Positions 1 to 8,781 of a stretch of DNA of 33,971 nucleotides are shown in pieces. The stretch's first letter is position 1. Each line of letters opens with the position of its first letter. The stretch covers positions 1 through 33,971 of the forward strand of contig CAYNBT010000009.1 of assembly GCA_964396025.1 (NCBI GenBank). The letters run 5' to 3'. The DNA comes from CAYNBT01 sp964396025. Lineage in GTDB: Bacteria > Patescibacteriota > WWE3 > UBA101185 > UBA10185. A program made the translations under genes and the position numbers. The notes below the pieces were generated by a model. That model was given only the letters and a program-made list of their open reading frames with translations. It had not been told where the DNA came from and ran no database searches.

Positions 1-442
1 GAGGTGTTCCCTTAAGTGGGGAAACGAGCGCAACCCCCGCCAAATGTTAAATATTCATTTGGGACTATCCTGTATTTTTTACAGGGGGGAAGGAGGGGAA
101 GACGTCAAGTCAGCACGGCCCTTATACCCTGGGCTACACACACACTACAATGGCGAATAACAAAGAGTTGCCAGCTAGCAATAGTAAGCTAATCTCTGAA
201 ATTTCGCCTCAGTTCAGATTGGAGTCTGCAATTCGACTCCATGAAGCCGGAATCGCTAGTAATCGCTGGTCAGATATACAGCGGTGAATACGTTCTCGGG
301 TCTTGCACACACCGCCCGTCATGCCAGCAAAGCTAAGGCTACCCTAAGTCCTGCGTGTAGTGGGCCCAAGGTAGAATTAGTGATGAGGGTAAAGTCGTAA
401 CAAGGTAGCCGTAGGGGAATCTGCGGCTGGATCACCTCCTTT
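1..442 (+). rRNA. rrs: 16S ribosomal RNA, 3' part (cut by window edge)
   Basis: The sequence follows the last ~460 nt of bacterial 16S: GAGCGCAACCC, GACGTCAAGTC, GGGCTACACAC, a TTGCACACACCGCCCGTC segment, GTCGTAACAAGGTAGCCGTA and the terminal GGATCACCTCCTTT. The anti-Shine-Dalgarno core CCTCC is intact, consistent with the strong AAGGAG sites of many genes here. The 5' part lies outside the window. A terminator follows within about 200 nt, and the 23S gene lies more than 4 kb away, so this 16S seems to be its own transcription unit. The exact 3' end is placed by analogy with E. coli. Confidence 0.98.
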
Positions 443-614
443 CTAGGGAGTAAAACACGTGTTTTTGATTGGTAGAATCTTTCTTGAAGGTATTTGCACT
501 TAAACCTGCATATGCGCGTTTCAAAAAAGCCTATCAAAAGACAGAACACACTTTCTGATCAAGCAGTTCATAGATCATTAAGTCATCCACATCTCACGAA
601 GTGGAATTTGAACA
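443..614. other. 16S 3' flank, no gene seen
   Basis: No credible reading frame. It contains a perfect 14-bp palindrome AAAACACGTGTTTT at 452-465 and a near-match inverted pair, TTTTGATTGG at about 462-471 against CCTATCAAAA near 530-539. These could belong to the 3' half of the pre-16S processing stem, whose 5' partner would be upstream of the window; that is inference. Confidence 0.4.
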
Positions 615-656
615 GGTTCGAGGGTGAGCCTAAACCCTCAATCGAACATTCTTTTT
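615..656 (+). terminator. Rho-independent terminator of the 16S unit
   Basis: A hairpin with arms GTTCGA..GGGT and ACCCTC..TCGAAC (a TTGA bulge in the 3' arm) is followed by ATTCTTTTT. It lies after the 16S gene and before the Nudix gene, suggesting that 16S transcription ends here rather than continuing to 23S. Confidence 0.65.
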
Positions 657-676
657 GCCTTTAAGCTCTTAACCAT

Positions 677-1081
677 ATGAAAGATATAGTTTTAGCAATA
701 GTAAAGAATAGCAAAGACATGGTTCTCTTAATTCAGAGAGCTCATTTAGAGGTGGCTATCGATGGTAGTGAAAGCCGTTTAGAATGGGCATTTCCGGGTG
801 GAAAATCTGAAGAAGGTGAAACTCCTGAAGAGGCCGTTGTCCGTGAAGTAAGGCAAGAAACTGGCTATAATATTGTTGCTAAAAAATTAATTTCCCAGCG
901 TACACATCCACAATTTTCCGTAAACATTTCATATTATGAATGCGAACTAAAAGACTTTTCTACAAAGCCTGCTACGGATATTCATGAAGTTGTACGTGCA
1001 AAGTGGATAAATCCAAACGAGATCAAAGAATACATTACTACCGACCTTGATCCCAAGGTTGCTCAGTTTCTAGGCCTCTAG
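677..1081 (+). CDS. Nudix hydrolase
   Basis: 134 residues, about the size of a minimal Nudix domain. The Nudix box G-x5-E-x7-RE-U-x-EE-x-GU is seen as G42, E48, R56-E57-V58, Q60-E61, G63-Y64; Q60 replaces the first Glu of the EE pair, while the metal-binding E57 and E61 remain. The family hydrolyses nucleoside diphosphates linked to another moiety, with Mg2+ bound by the box glutamates. The substrate cannot be read from sequence; MutT-like NTP clean-up is one option. No clear ribosome site precedes the ATG. The gene follows the 16S terminator and is about 50 nt upstream of the 1131 gene, so those two may be cotranscribed. Confidence 0.92.
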   Translation: MKDIVLAIVKNSKDMVLLIQRAHLEVAIDGSESRLEWAFPGGKSEEGETPEEAVVREVRQETGYNIVAKKLISQRTHPQFSVNISYYECELKDFSTKPATDIHEVVRAKWINPNEIKEYITTDLDPKVAQFLGL

Positions 1082-1130
1082 TATAATCACCAAAAACCAC
1101 ATCAAACATTACTCATAAGGAGTGGACTAT

Positions 1131-1811
1131 ATGCAGATACAGTCTGTTATTGCAAATCGGATGGCGGAGTTCATTGGTAGTGTTCAAGCTCAGGCACCAG
1201 ATGAGTGCATTTATGCATATCTGGATTTGCGCACAGTGGTTATCACAATTTCTACTAGTGCACTCGCTAAACTGAAACCGTTATGTGCTACAGTTGACGC
1301 GATTGCCGAAGAAATGGGTTTGAAGAAAAAACACTTGAATATACTTGGCTCCTCTTGGAGAACCGCTGACACTGGTTTATATAGTAAGGAATGCGCCTTT
1401 GTGCTGCCGTGGAGTGTTATTCTGAATCTTTTGGGAGAAGATGCGCATCTTACAGTGGAAATGAAGACTGAATTTTTGTACAGTTTTTTTGTTACTGAGG
1501 TACCACACTTAGGTCGTGCATCCTCAGCTACATCACGTCAAGAAATACTAATGCTTGACCCTGGAGACGATTCGCCCGAACATGCTATTCTCGTTAGCGT
1601 TGCTGGCGATAACAGAGGGCATATGCAGCAGTTGGTCAAAAAGATTGTTGCATTCGCCGCCAAATGTGGGGCGCAACCTTTGTACGGTAATGATTGGGTA
1701 TGGAGCCGAAGTGTTGCTGTTTATCCTCCTCTAGATTGCGAGAGAGTTTTTTACTTTCCCCAGAATACTGTCGCAAGAATTGATTTGCATAAACTTGTTG
1801 GTACTGATTAG
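1131..1811 (+). CDS. hypothetical protein (226 aa)
   Basis: Not recognised. AAGGAG at 1117-1122 sits 8 nt before the ATG at 1131, so this ATG is preferred to an in-frame GTG at 1122 that overlaps the ribosome site. The product has no signal peptide or membrane segment and looks like a soluble mixed alpha/beta protein. The region near residues 64-68 is Lys-rich (GLKKKH), and the C-terminal third contains YGNDWVWSR and a YPP motif. A strong terminator follows, so the gene ends a short unit that may begin with the Nudix gene. Confidence 0.8.
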   Translation: MQIQSVIANRMAEFIGSVQAQAPDECIYAYLDLRTVVITISTSALAKLKPLCATVDAIAEEMGLKKKHLNILGSSWRTADTGLYSKECAFVLPWSVILNLLGEDAHLTVEMKTEFLYSFFVTEVPHLGRASSATSRQEILMLDPGDDSPEHAILVSVAGDNRGHMQQLVKKIVAFAAKCGAQPLYGNDWVWSRSVAVYPPLDCERVFYFPQNTVARIDLHKLVGTD

Positions 1812-1846
1812 TCACCAATGTAGGAAAAGAGGGTACTGAAATGTTT

Positions 1847-1900
1847 AAGGCCGGAATGCGAGCAGGATTTTCATCCAAAAGCATTACCGGCCTTCTTTTT
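1847..1900 (+). terminator. Rho-independent terminator
   Basis: AAGGCCGG-AATGC pairs with GCATTA-CCGGCCTT and is followed by CTTTTT. It ends the 1131 gene and also separates it from the convergent VOC gene. Confidence 0.85.
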
Positions 1901-1908
1901 GGCGTGTA

Positions 1909-2292
1909 TTAGCCCTGAACAGTTTCCCAGATTCCCATTACAACGCCTTCAGGATCCTTAAAGCGCGCATAAAAACCCATATTTCCTACAGCATGTTTTG
2001 GCATGATCACCTCTCCGCCTGCTTGCACGAGTTTTTCGATGTGTGTATCTATGTTTGGTACATCAATGACAAGGACAGGGAACAGTCCGCCGTTTTCTTC
2101 GGCAGACATCATTCCGCCATTTACTGCTCCTGCTGTTTTTGGCATGCGATTTTCGTCAATTTCGCTGGTGTACACTATTGTGTAGTTCATTTCGGGCATG
2201 TCTATAAATGTCCAGCCAAAAACTTCGCCGTAAAATTTTTTGAATCTTTCTTTATCTTGGGAAGGTATTTCAAAATGTATTATTGAATTCAT
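1909..2292 (-). CDS. VOC / glyoxalase-like family protein
   Basis: 127 residues with the two beta-alpha-beta-beta-beta halves typical of the vicinal oxygen chelate superfamily. The N-terminal half opens IIHFEIPSQD and continues RFKKFYGEVFGWTF; the second half has FPVLVIDVPNIDTHIEKLV, GGEVIMPKHAV, GFYARFKDPEGVVMGIWE. Candidate metal ligands are H6 and E122 (family position, inferred). Members act as glyoxalases, fosfomycin- or bleomycin-type resistance proteins or isomerases; this one resembles the small stand-alone glyoxalase-like hydroxyacylglutathione-independent group, so no reaction is assigned. Start ATG at 2292 is supported by AAAGGAAA just upstream on the minus strand. The gene converges on the 1131 gene. 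Confidence 0.88.
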   Translation of the reverse strand: MNSIIHFEIPSQDKERFKKFYGEVFGWTFIDMPEMNYTIVYTSEIDENRMPKTAGAVNGGMMSAEENGGLFPVLVIDVPNIDTHIEKLVQAGGEVIMPKHAVGNMGFYARFKDPEGVVMGIWETVQG

Positions 2293-2360
2293 TTTTCCTT
2301 TAAAAATTTATACAGAATTTTTTGAGTTTAGCGAGATTTTGAATGATTTGCAATGTTGTT

Positions 2361-2444
2361 AGGCCAGTGTTATAAAAGTCTTAACTGGCGTTAGAAAAGT
2401 CCTAACTGACGTTATAAAAACCATAACTGGTGTTAGAAAAACCC
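2361..2444. repeat. four tandem 21-bp repeats with a TAAC-N4-GTTA dyad
   Basis: Units start near 2361, 2382, 2403 and 2424. The last three contain TAACTGGCGTTA, TAACTGACGTTA and TAACTGGTGTTA, each a TAAC/GTTA dyad with variable centre; the first is degenerate (CCAGTGTTA). The 21-bp period equals about two turns of B-DNA, so dyads face the same side. The array ends about 25 bp before the start of the 2470 gene and has no reading frame of its own, which suggests a regulator-binding array. Confidence 0.8.
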
Positions 2445-2469
2445 TAAAAGACCATTTAAAGGAGAAACT

Positions 2470-2916
2470 ATGGAGTCAAAGCATTTTGCACGATACAAGA
2501 TTGTTTCCGGCGTTTTGTTGGCCTTGTGTTTGATTGGCGCTTTTTTAGCAAGTGTTCTGCACCCAAACTATTGGGCGGATTTGCGAATTGCGTTCCACTT
2601 GTTTGCATTATTATATACGGGGATTGTAGCGGGTGTTTGCAATCGTTTTTCCGGCCACCCCGATTATGCAAGACCAATATTTCAACGTTATTACTACGAA
2701 GAGAGGATAGGCTACAATTTTGCTTTTTGGTTCATCTTGTGGGTAACTGATGCTTTAACCGGTCATGGCAATTACTTGTTGGGTTTGCATGTGCTAGTTC
2801 CGGTTGTGTATCTTTGGTGCCGCGTTTGGGTAAATCTCAAAACGCTTATCTTTGATATTCGCATAAAGCGCCCAGTAGATATTTTGTTAGGCGATGCTGG
2901 CGACGAAGAGGAGTAA
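2470..2916 (+). CDS. small integral membrane protein (148 aa)
   Basis: Not recognised as a named family. AAAGGAG lies just before the ATG. Hydrophobic segments at about residues 12-30, 40-57, 84-96 and 103-122 predict four membrane helices, and the C-terminus is a charged tail ending DAGDEEE. Between helices 2 and 3 is a loop rich in Arg and Tyr (FQRYYYEER). Upstream lies the array of 21-bp dyad repeats, downstream a terminator, so the gene appears to be a regulated single-gene unit. Function unknown. Confidence 0.8.
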   Translation: MESKHFARYKIVSGVLLALCLIGAFLASVLHPNYWADLRIAFHLFALLYTGIVAGVCNRFSGHPDYARPIFQRYYYEERIGYNFAFWFILWVTDALTGHGNYLLGLHVLVPVVYLWCRVWVNLKTLIFDIRIKRPVDILLGDAGDEEE

Positions 2917-2935
2917 GGTCCACGCGCTAATATTG

Positions 2936-2974
2936 AAACCGTCATTTGTACATGTTGCAAGTGGCGGTTTTTTT
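2936..2974 (+). terminator. Rho-independent terminator
   Basis: AAACCGTCA pairs with TGGCGGTTT (one G-T pair), followed by a run of seven T. It ends the 2470 gene. Confidence 0.85.
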
Positions 2975-3010
2975 GTCTCTCTGCGCGAAATCTCTTAAAC
3001 ATTACATCAA

Positions 3011-3039
3011 GGAAAAAGAAAACCCCTTGTTAAAGGGGC
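3011..3039 (-). terminator. Rho-independent terminator of the tRNA unit
   Basis: On the minus strand CCCCTT-TAAC-AAGGGG is followed by TTTTCTTTTT. It lies about 90 nt beyond the 3' end of the unusual tRNA and defines the end of that minus-strand transcript. Confidence 0.85.
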
Positions 3040-3066
3040 TCTCTTAGGTATTGGAGCTTTCGCTCA

Positions 3067-3080
3067 CTGCGCTTGATAAG
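3067..3080. repeat. trailer copy complementary to the tRNA anticodon arm
   Basis: The plus strand reads CTGCGCTTGATAAG, identical to the 5' part of the tRNA anticodon arm encoded on the minus strand at 3173-3186. In the minus-strand transcript the trailer therefore contains the perfect 14-nt complement of the anticodon stem and loop. The flanking AGTGAGCGAAAGC (minus) resembles the core of palindromes behind the other tRNA genes. Confidence 0.85.
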
Positions 3081-3126
3081 TAAGTGCATTATAAATTATA
3101 CGTTGAGAAACGTAAAGTTCTTATGG

Positions 3127-3212
3127 TGGCGGAGGGCAGAGGAGTTGAACCTCAATCGTGGCCGATTCTGCACTTATCAAGCGCAGTCCTGTACCGACAG
3201 GCAATACCCTCC
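3127..3212 (-). tRNA. class II tRNA with 8/4 cloverleaf, Ser-like body, anticodon GAU (allo-tRNA-like)
   Basis: Read on the minus strand: 8-bp acceptor GGAGGGTA/TGCCCTCC (one T-G pair), TTG, D arm CCTGT-CGGT-ACAGG (5 bp, 4-nt loop with GG), A, anticodon arm CTGCGC-TTGATAA-GTGCAG (6 bp, 7-nt loop), long variable arm AATCG-GCCA-CGATT, 4-bp T arm GAGG-TTCAACT-CCTC, discriminator G, CCA, and a second CCA. The 8/4 geometry, long D stem with tiny loop and G73 match known allo-tRNAs and resemble tRNA-Sec, but the loop gives GAU, not UCA. The long variable arm and G73 are serine identity features. The 5' leader GGTGGT could pair with GCCACC, lengthening the helix to 14 bp and burying the CCA. Aminoacylation and expression are unproven; a decayed gene is the alternative. 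Confidence 0.72.
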
Positions 3213-3314
3213 ACCACCGCTGGCATTGTAGGGGAAATGTTAGTTTTACTAAATAATGGTTTGTCTAGTTTGAGTAGAATATGGTGGCAAGTGCTTGCTT
3301 TGCTTTTTACCGCG

Positions 3315-3872
3315 CTAGTAACCTGAGATTACGCACATGCCAGTGTCTAGAGCTTCTTGCAGGGGGTTTTCTACTTCTTTGCCATCTATTGTATATGTAA
3401 CTTTAGGAGCACCGCTGTTTGAGTCGCTCTGCAATTCCATCCCAAAATCTTCTGCGGATGCCAAATCCTTGTGGTAGCTCACAATCGCGCCTAGCATGCT
3501 TTCTGTATATTTACAGTCCATCCTTCCATTGTTAGGCATTTGCTCTGTGTAATTGCATTTGCCATCGACCATTCCTTGTATTTCTTTTTCTAAAACGTCG
3601 CCGGTTAGTGGATGAATAAATGTAGTTTTGTATGTGGCGCAAATGATCAAATTAGTAATAAATTCGTTTGATATTGCGGCATTAGCTTGTTCTGCTGGCT
3701 TTAGTTGTGAAGCAAAAGGACTAGATTCAGGGTTGGGGTTTGCTGCTGGGGTTGTTTCAAGGGTCGCTGCCAATTCAACCGTTTGTGGTTGAGGGGTTTT
3801 CTTACTGTAGATTAACCAGCCTCCACCGGCTAATACTATTACAAAGACCGCTATTGCTAACACTTTCCACAT
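3315..3872 (-). CDS. membrane-anchored extracytoplasmic protein (185 aa)
   Basis: Not recognised. Residues 4-22 form one hydrophobic helix without a lipobox, predicting an N-terminal anchor with the rest outside. A Pro/Thr/Ala-rich spacer (about 28-65) leads to a folded region with four Cys: C78 in LIICATYKT, C106 in GKCNY, C119 in MDCKY and C180 in GMCVISGY, which could form two disulfides. No ribosome site is evident before the ATG. The 8/4 tRNA lies about 100 nt downstream on the same strand with the first clear terminator behind it, so the two may share a transcript. Confidence 0.75.
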   Translation of the reverse strand: MWKVLAIAVFVIVLAGGGWLIYSKKTPQPQTVELAATLETTPAANPNPESSPFASQLKPAEQANAAISNEFITNLIICATYKTTFIHPLTGDVLEKEIQGMVDGKCNYTEQMPNNGRMDCKYTESMLGAIVSYHKDLASAEDFGMELQSDSNSGAPKVTYTIDGKEVENPLQEALDTGMCVISGY

Positions 3873-3943
3873 AGTTTAAGTATGGTAGAAATTTGAGTGC
3901 GTGTAAAGAGATAATGCCGATTCCTAGGAGTGGGGGCCTTCTA

Positions 3944-4011
3944 TGGTGGCAATTCGGCGCTGCGCTCCTACGTTTTGCGAAGCAAAAGGCAAGCGTTGCT
4001 CATTGCACCCC
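3944..4011 (-). repeat. CCA-ended stem-loop module A in tRNA-Ile trailer
   Basis: On the minus strand the module runs from GGGGTGCAAT to ATTGCCACCA. GGTGCAAT pairs with ATTGCCACC with a single bulge, leaving a terminal A. Inside is a perfect TTTTGC-TTC-GCAAAA hairpin (plus-strand 3973-3987) absent from module B. It is followed by TAGAAGGCC. Confidence 0.65.
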
Positions 4012-4046
4012 ATCTGCCTAAGCTCACTTCGCTCACTAAGGCATCT
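4012..4046. repeat. imperfect palindrome P2 between modules
   Basis: Outer arms TGCCTAAG and CTAAGGCA flank the core CTCACTTCGCTCAC. It shares the pattern CTAAG..ACTTCG..TCA..AAG with the palindrome next to tRNA-Ile, while the outer arms differ. Confidence 0.65.
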
Positions 4047-4081
4047 GGTGGCAAATCGTCGCTGCGCTCCTATTGCACCCC
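4046..4081 (-). repeat. CCA-ended stem-loop module B in tRNA-Ile trailer
   Basis: On the minus strand it runs from GGGGTGCAAT through TAGGAGCGCAGCGACG to ATTTGCCACCA. It matches module A over GGGGTGCAAT, TAGGAGCGCAGCG and TTGCCACCA, lacking only module A's internal hairpin. Confidence 0.65.
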
Positions 4082-4082
4082 A

Positions 4083-4137
4083 AGTACTAAGATTTACTTC
4101 GTTCATCAAGTACTTGGTGGGTGATCTTGGAATCGAA
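4083..4137. repeat. 55-bp sequence identical to 4238-4292
   Basis: The 55 bases before the N run are identical to the 55 bases after it, covering the trailer palindrome and the 3' part of tRNA-Ile. The length is typical of a k-mer overlap between contigs. Confidence 0.95.
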
Positions 4138-4237
4138 NNNNNNNNNNNNNNNNNNNNNNNNNNNNNNNNNNNNNNNNNNNNNNNNNNNNNNNNNNNNNNN
4201 NNNNNNNNNNNNNNNNNNNNNNNNNNNNNNNNNNNNN
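4138..4237. other. assembly gap (100 N)
   Basis: Exactly 100 N. Because both flanks share the same 55 bases, the gap probably has no real content and the true sequence is about 155 bases shorter here. A genuine tandem duplication ending in the tRNA gene cannot be excluded. Confidence 0.98.
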
Positions 4238-4269
4238 AGTACTAAGATTTACTTCGTTCATCAAGTACT
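4238..4269. repeat. imperfect palindrome P1 directly behind tRNA-Ile
   Basis: Arms AGTACTAAG and CAAGTACTT flank the core TTTACTTCGTTCA; it abuts the CCA end of tRNA-Ile on the minus strand. The core is homologous to that of palindrome P2. Confidence 0.7.
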
Positions 4270-4346
4270 TGGTGGGTGATCTTGGAATCGAACCAAGGAC
4301 CTCTCCCTTATCAGAGGAGTGCTCTAACCAACTGAGCTAATCACCC
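4270..4346 (-). tRNA. tRNA-Ile (GAT), CCA encoded
   Basis: Canonical cloverleaf on the minus strand: acceptor GGGTGAT/ATCACCC, D arm GCTC-AGTTGGTTA-GAGC, anticodon arm CTCCT-CTGATAA-GGGAG with anticodon GAT, T arm CTTGG-TTCGATT-CCAAG, A73 and genomic CCA. It points away from tRNA-Ala and 23S, unlike the usual same-strand Ile-Ala pair of bacterial spacers. A partial second copy at 4115-4137 belongs to the duplicated contig end. Confidence 0.97.
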
Positions 4347-4404
4347 ATATTAACCCCACAGTTTTAATATATTATCACGAATATGTAAAGGCCTTACAGA
4401 CTTA

Positions 4405-4433
4405 TTGACAATGGTTTTTTCTAATGATACATT
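4405..4433 (+). promoter_or_regulatory. sigma70-type promoter for tRNA-Ala/23S/5S
   Basis: TTGACA at 4405-4410 and TACATT at 4428-4433, separated by 17 bp. It lies between the divergent tRNA-Ile and tRNA-Ala genes and is the best -35 match ahead of the 23S unit. A second weaker candidate is TTGCTC 4531-4536 with TACACT 4554-4559, also 17 bp apart and closer to the tRNA. Confidence 0.6.
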
Positions 4434-4591
4434 GCGTTCACGGAATGGAATTTATCTTCTACCCGCTTTCGGGTTTAATGCTTTGACAGAAGCTCTAGAT
4501 TCTCAAAATTAAATTTTTATTGGTTGGTGCTTGCTCTGCGATGTTTAGTGTTCTACACTTGCATTTGCGACTGGAGTTAAAGCCTTTTCTT

Positions 4592-4667
4592 GGGCCTGTA
4601 GCTTAGTTGGTAGAGCGCTGCTTTTGCACAGCAGAGGTCACGGGTTCGAATCCCGTCGGGTCCACCA
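4592..4667 (+). tRNA. tRNA-Ala (TGC), CCA encoded
   Basis: GGGCCTG pairs with CGGGTCC and includes the G3-U70 pair that identifies alanine tRNAs. Anticodon arm CTGCT-TTTGCAC-AGCAG gives TGC; T arm CGGG-TTCGAAT-CCCG; A73 and genomic CCA. It precedes 23S by about 130 nt on the same strand. Confidence 0.97.
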
Positions 4668-4693
4668 ATATGATTACCGTTCTATGTTAGTGC

Positions 4694-4751
4694 GTAAATA
4701 ATTTTTGAGAAAACTCTGCGAAGCAGCTCGTTTTCTAAAAAAATTATTTGC
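4694..4751 (+). other. long hairpin behind tRNA-Ala
   Basis: AAATAATTTTT-GAGAAAAC pairs with GTTTTC-TAAAAAAATTATTT; the tip holds CTGC-GAA-GCAG. It lies between tRNA-Ala and the 23S processing stem and may assist separation of the tRNA from pre-23S. Its tip resembles the ACTGCGAAGCTGT hairpin behind tRNA-Ala(GGC). Confidence 0.65.
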
Positions 4752-4768
4752 AACCTATCGTACTTTGC

Positions 4769-4787
4769 AAACTGAATAAAAAGTCCA
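4769..4787 (+). other. 23S processing stem, 5' arm
   Basis: This 19-nt arm is perfectly complementary to 7913-7931, so the two enclose the 23S gene in a 19-bp helix of the kind cut by RNase III-type enzymes during pre-23S maturation. Confidence 0.85.
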
Positions 4788-4800
4788 AAAAAATGTGCAT

Positions 4801-7886
<3,086 letters not shown>

Positions 7887-7991
7887 ATGTACAGAACATG
7901 AGCAATCATGTATGGACTTTTTATTCAGTTTATAGAGTATGATCTATTGAGATTCATGTTCCGTATTACTGTACTTTTAAAACTAAAAAGC
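7887..7991 (+). other. 23S-5S spacer with 3' processing arm
   Basis: TGGACTTTTTATTCAGTTT at 7913-7931 is the 3' arm of the 23S processing stem. A second inverted set, GTACAG..AACATGA near 7889-7901 against TCATGTT..CTGTAC near 7962-7974, could form an alternative helix around it. No gene is seen. Confidence 0.7.
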
Positions 7992-8111
7992 AAAACCTCG
8001 GTGATGATAGCGATAGGGTTCCACCTCTTTCCATTCCGAACAGAGAAGTTAAACCTATCAGCGCCGAAAATACTGGCTAGTTCTGGGAAGATAGGTCGTC
8101 GCCGGGGTTTT
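7992..8111 (+). rRNA. rrf: 5S ribosomal RNA
   Basis: Terminal helix AAAACCTCGG/CCGGGGTTTT encloses a 120-nt RNA with CCACCTCTTTCCATTCCGAA and AGAAGTTAAACC, both 5S hallmarks. The flanks AAAAAGC and GCTTTTT extend the helix, and the T run may also serve as terminator of the 23S-5S unit. Confidence 0.96.
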
Positions 8112-8139
8112 GCTTTTTAGTCTACTTTTCCACTTTCAA

Positions 8140-8168
8140 TTGAATAATTATGACTTATAGTTTATAAT
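8140..8168 (+). promoter_or_regulatory. sigma70-type promoter
   Basis: TTGAAT at 8140-8145 and TATAAT at 8163-8168 with a 17-bp spacer, about 45 bp before the 8214 gene. Confidence 0.7.
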
Positions 8169-8213
8169 CCTGCTGTTAACATTGTTCACGTCATTCAATC
8201 AAGGAGAAGTATC

Positions 8214-8753
8214 ATGCCTTTAGTTGGAGAATCAACTCATACGGGCAGAAAAGTGGTAGTTGTGCTGACAGTTATTTTAGTTTTGGTTGCAGTAGTCGGG
8301 GCATTTATTGCGTCAACGACATCCAGTACGAAAACGTTTGTGCGATTAGGGGTGGCGGTGGTTGAACCGAGTTTGGAATCCCAAACTTTGTATGCTGAGG
8401 CATTTAGCCTGCAAAGCATTGCAGAGCCTGTGGAGTATTTTCCAAACTGTGAATCGTTTTTGGCCTCTGTAGCAGCTCGTCTTGCCGCAGGATATGGGTA
8501 CCGTGTTGCTGTGATCAACACTGGGTTACCACAAGTTGTGAATGGGCAGGCTTTGTCCAATGGAGCCAACATTTACAGTGAAGGACCTTTGTGTTTTGAT
8601 CGAGTAAAGGCGATTGATCCCGGCCTGCCTGCTATTGCAGTTTTGGATAACAATATGCAGAACTCGTATTGGCAAGGTCGCGGTGTCACCGAGCAAATTG
8701 TTCGAAACAATTTGTTTGATGTAGTTGCTGCTGTGGCCAGATTTATCAAATGA
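8214..8753 (+). CDS. membrane-anchored hypothetical protein (179 aa)
   Basis: Not recognised. AAGGAG precedes the ATG at good spacing. Residues 13-35 are a hydrophobic anchor after a short Arg/Lys-containing N-terminus, predicting an extracytoplasmic C-terminal domain of about 140 residues. Two Cys occur, C78 in FPNCESF and C126 in GPLCFDR, which could pair outside the cell. The middle has VAVINTGLPQVVNGQ and AIAVLDNNMQ, alternating beta-like segments. It is the first gene of a two-gene unit with the 8782 gene, 28 nt downstream. Confidence 0.8.
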   Translation: MPLVGESTHTGRKVVVVLTVILVLVAVVGAFIASTTSSTKTFVRLGVAVVEPSLESQTLYAEAFSLQSIAEPVEYFPNCESFLASVAARLAAGYGYRVAVINTGLPQVVNGQALSNGANIYSEGPLCFDRVKAIDPGLPAIAVLDNNMQNSYWQGRGVTEQIVRNNLFDVVAAVARFIK

Positions 8754-8781
8754 ATCCGGAGAGATAGATAAGGAGATTAAG

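Noticed and set aside
1993..2286. Plus-strand frame of 97 codons opposite the VOC gene
   Set aside because: Shadow of the minus-strand gene, which has a recognisable domain and ribosome site.
2361..2444. CRISPR array
   Set aside because: Repeats are 21 bp with no spacers and no cas genes; it is a tandem repeat.
3127..3212. Reading the 8/4 tRNA as tRNA-Sec or as ordinary tRNA-Ser(TGA)
   Set aside because: There is no TCA in the loop. A TGA anticodon would need a stem that does not pair and a U at position 37; the 6-bp stem with a 7-nt loop gives GAU. No selB or selA gene is seen in the window.
3924..4124. Open frames in the tRNA-Ile trailer
   Set aside because: They arise from repeated stem-loop modules; the region is better explained as structured RNA or DNA.
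7908..8120. Open frame of 70 codons between 23S and 5S
   Set aside because: It runs through the 5S gene and the processing stem, with no ribosome site.
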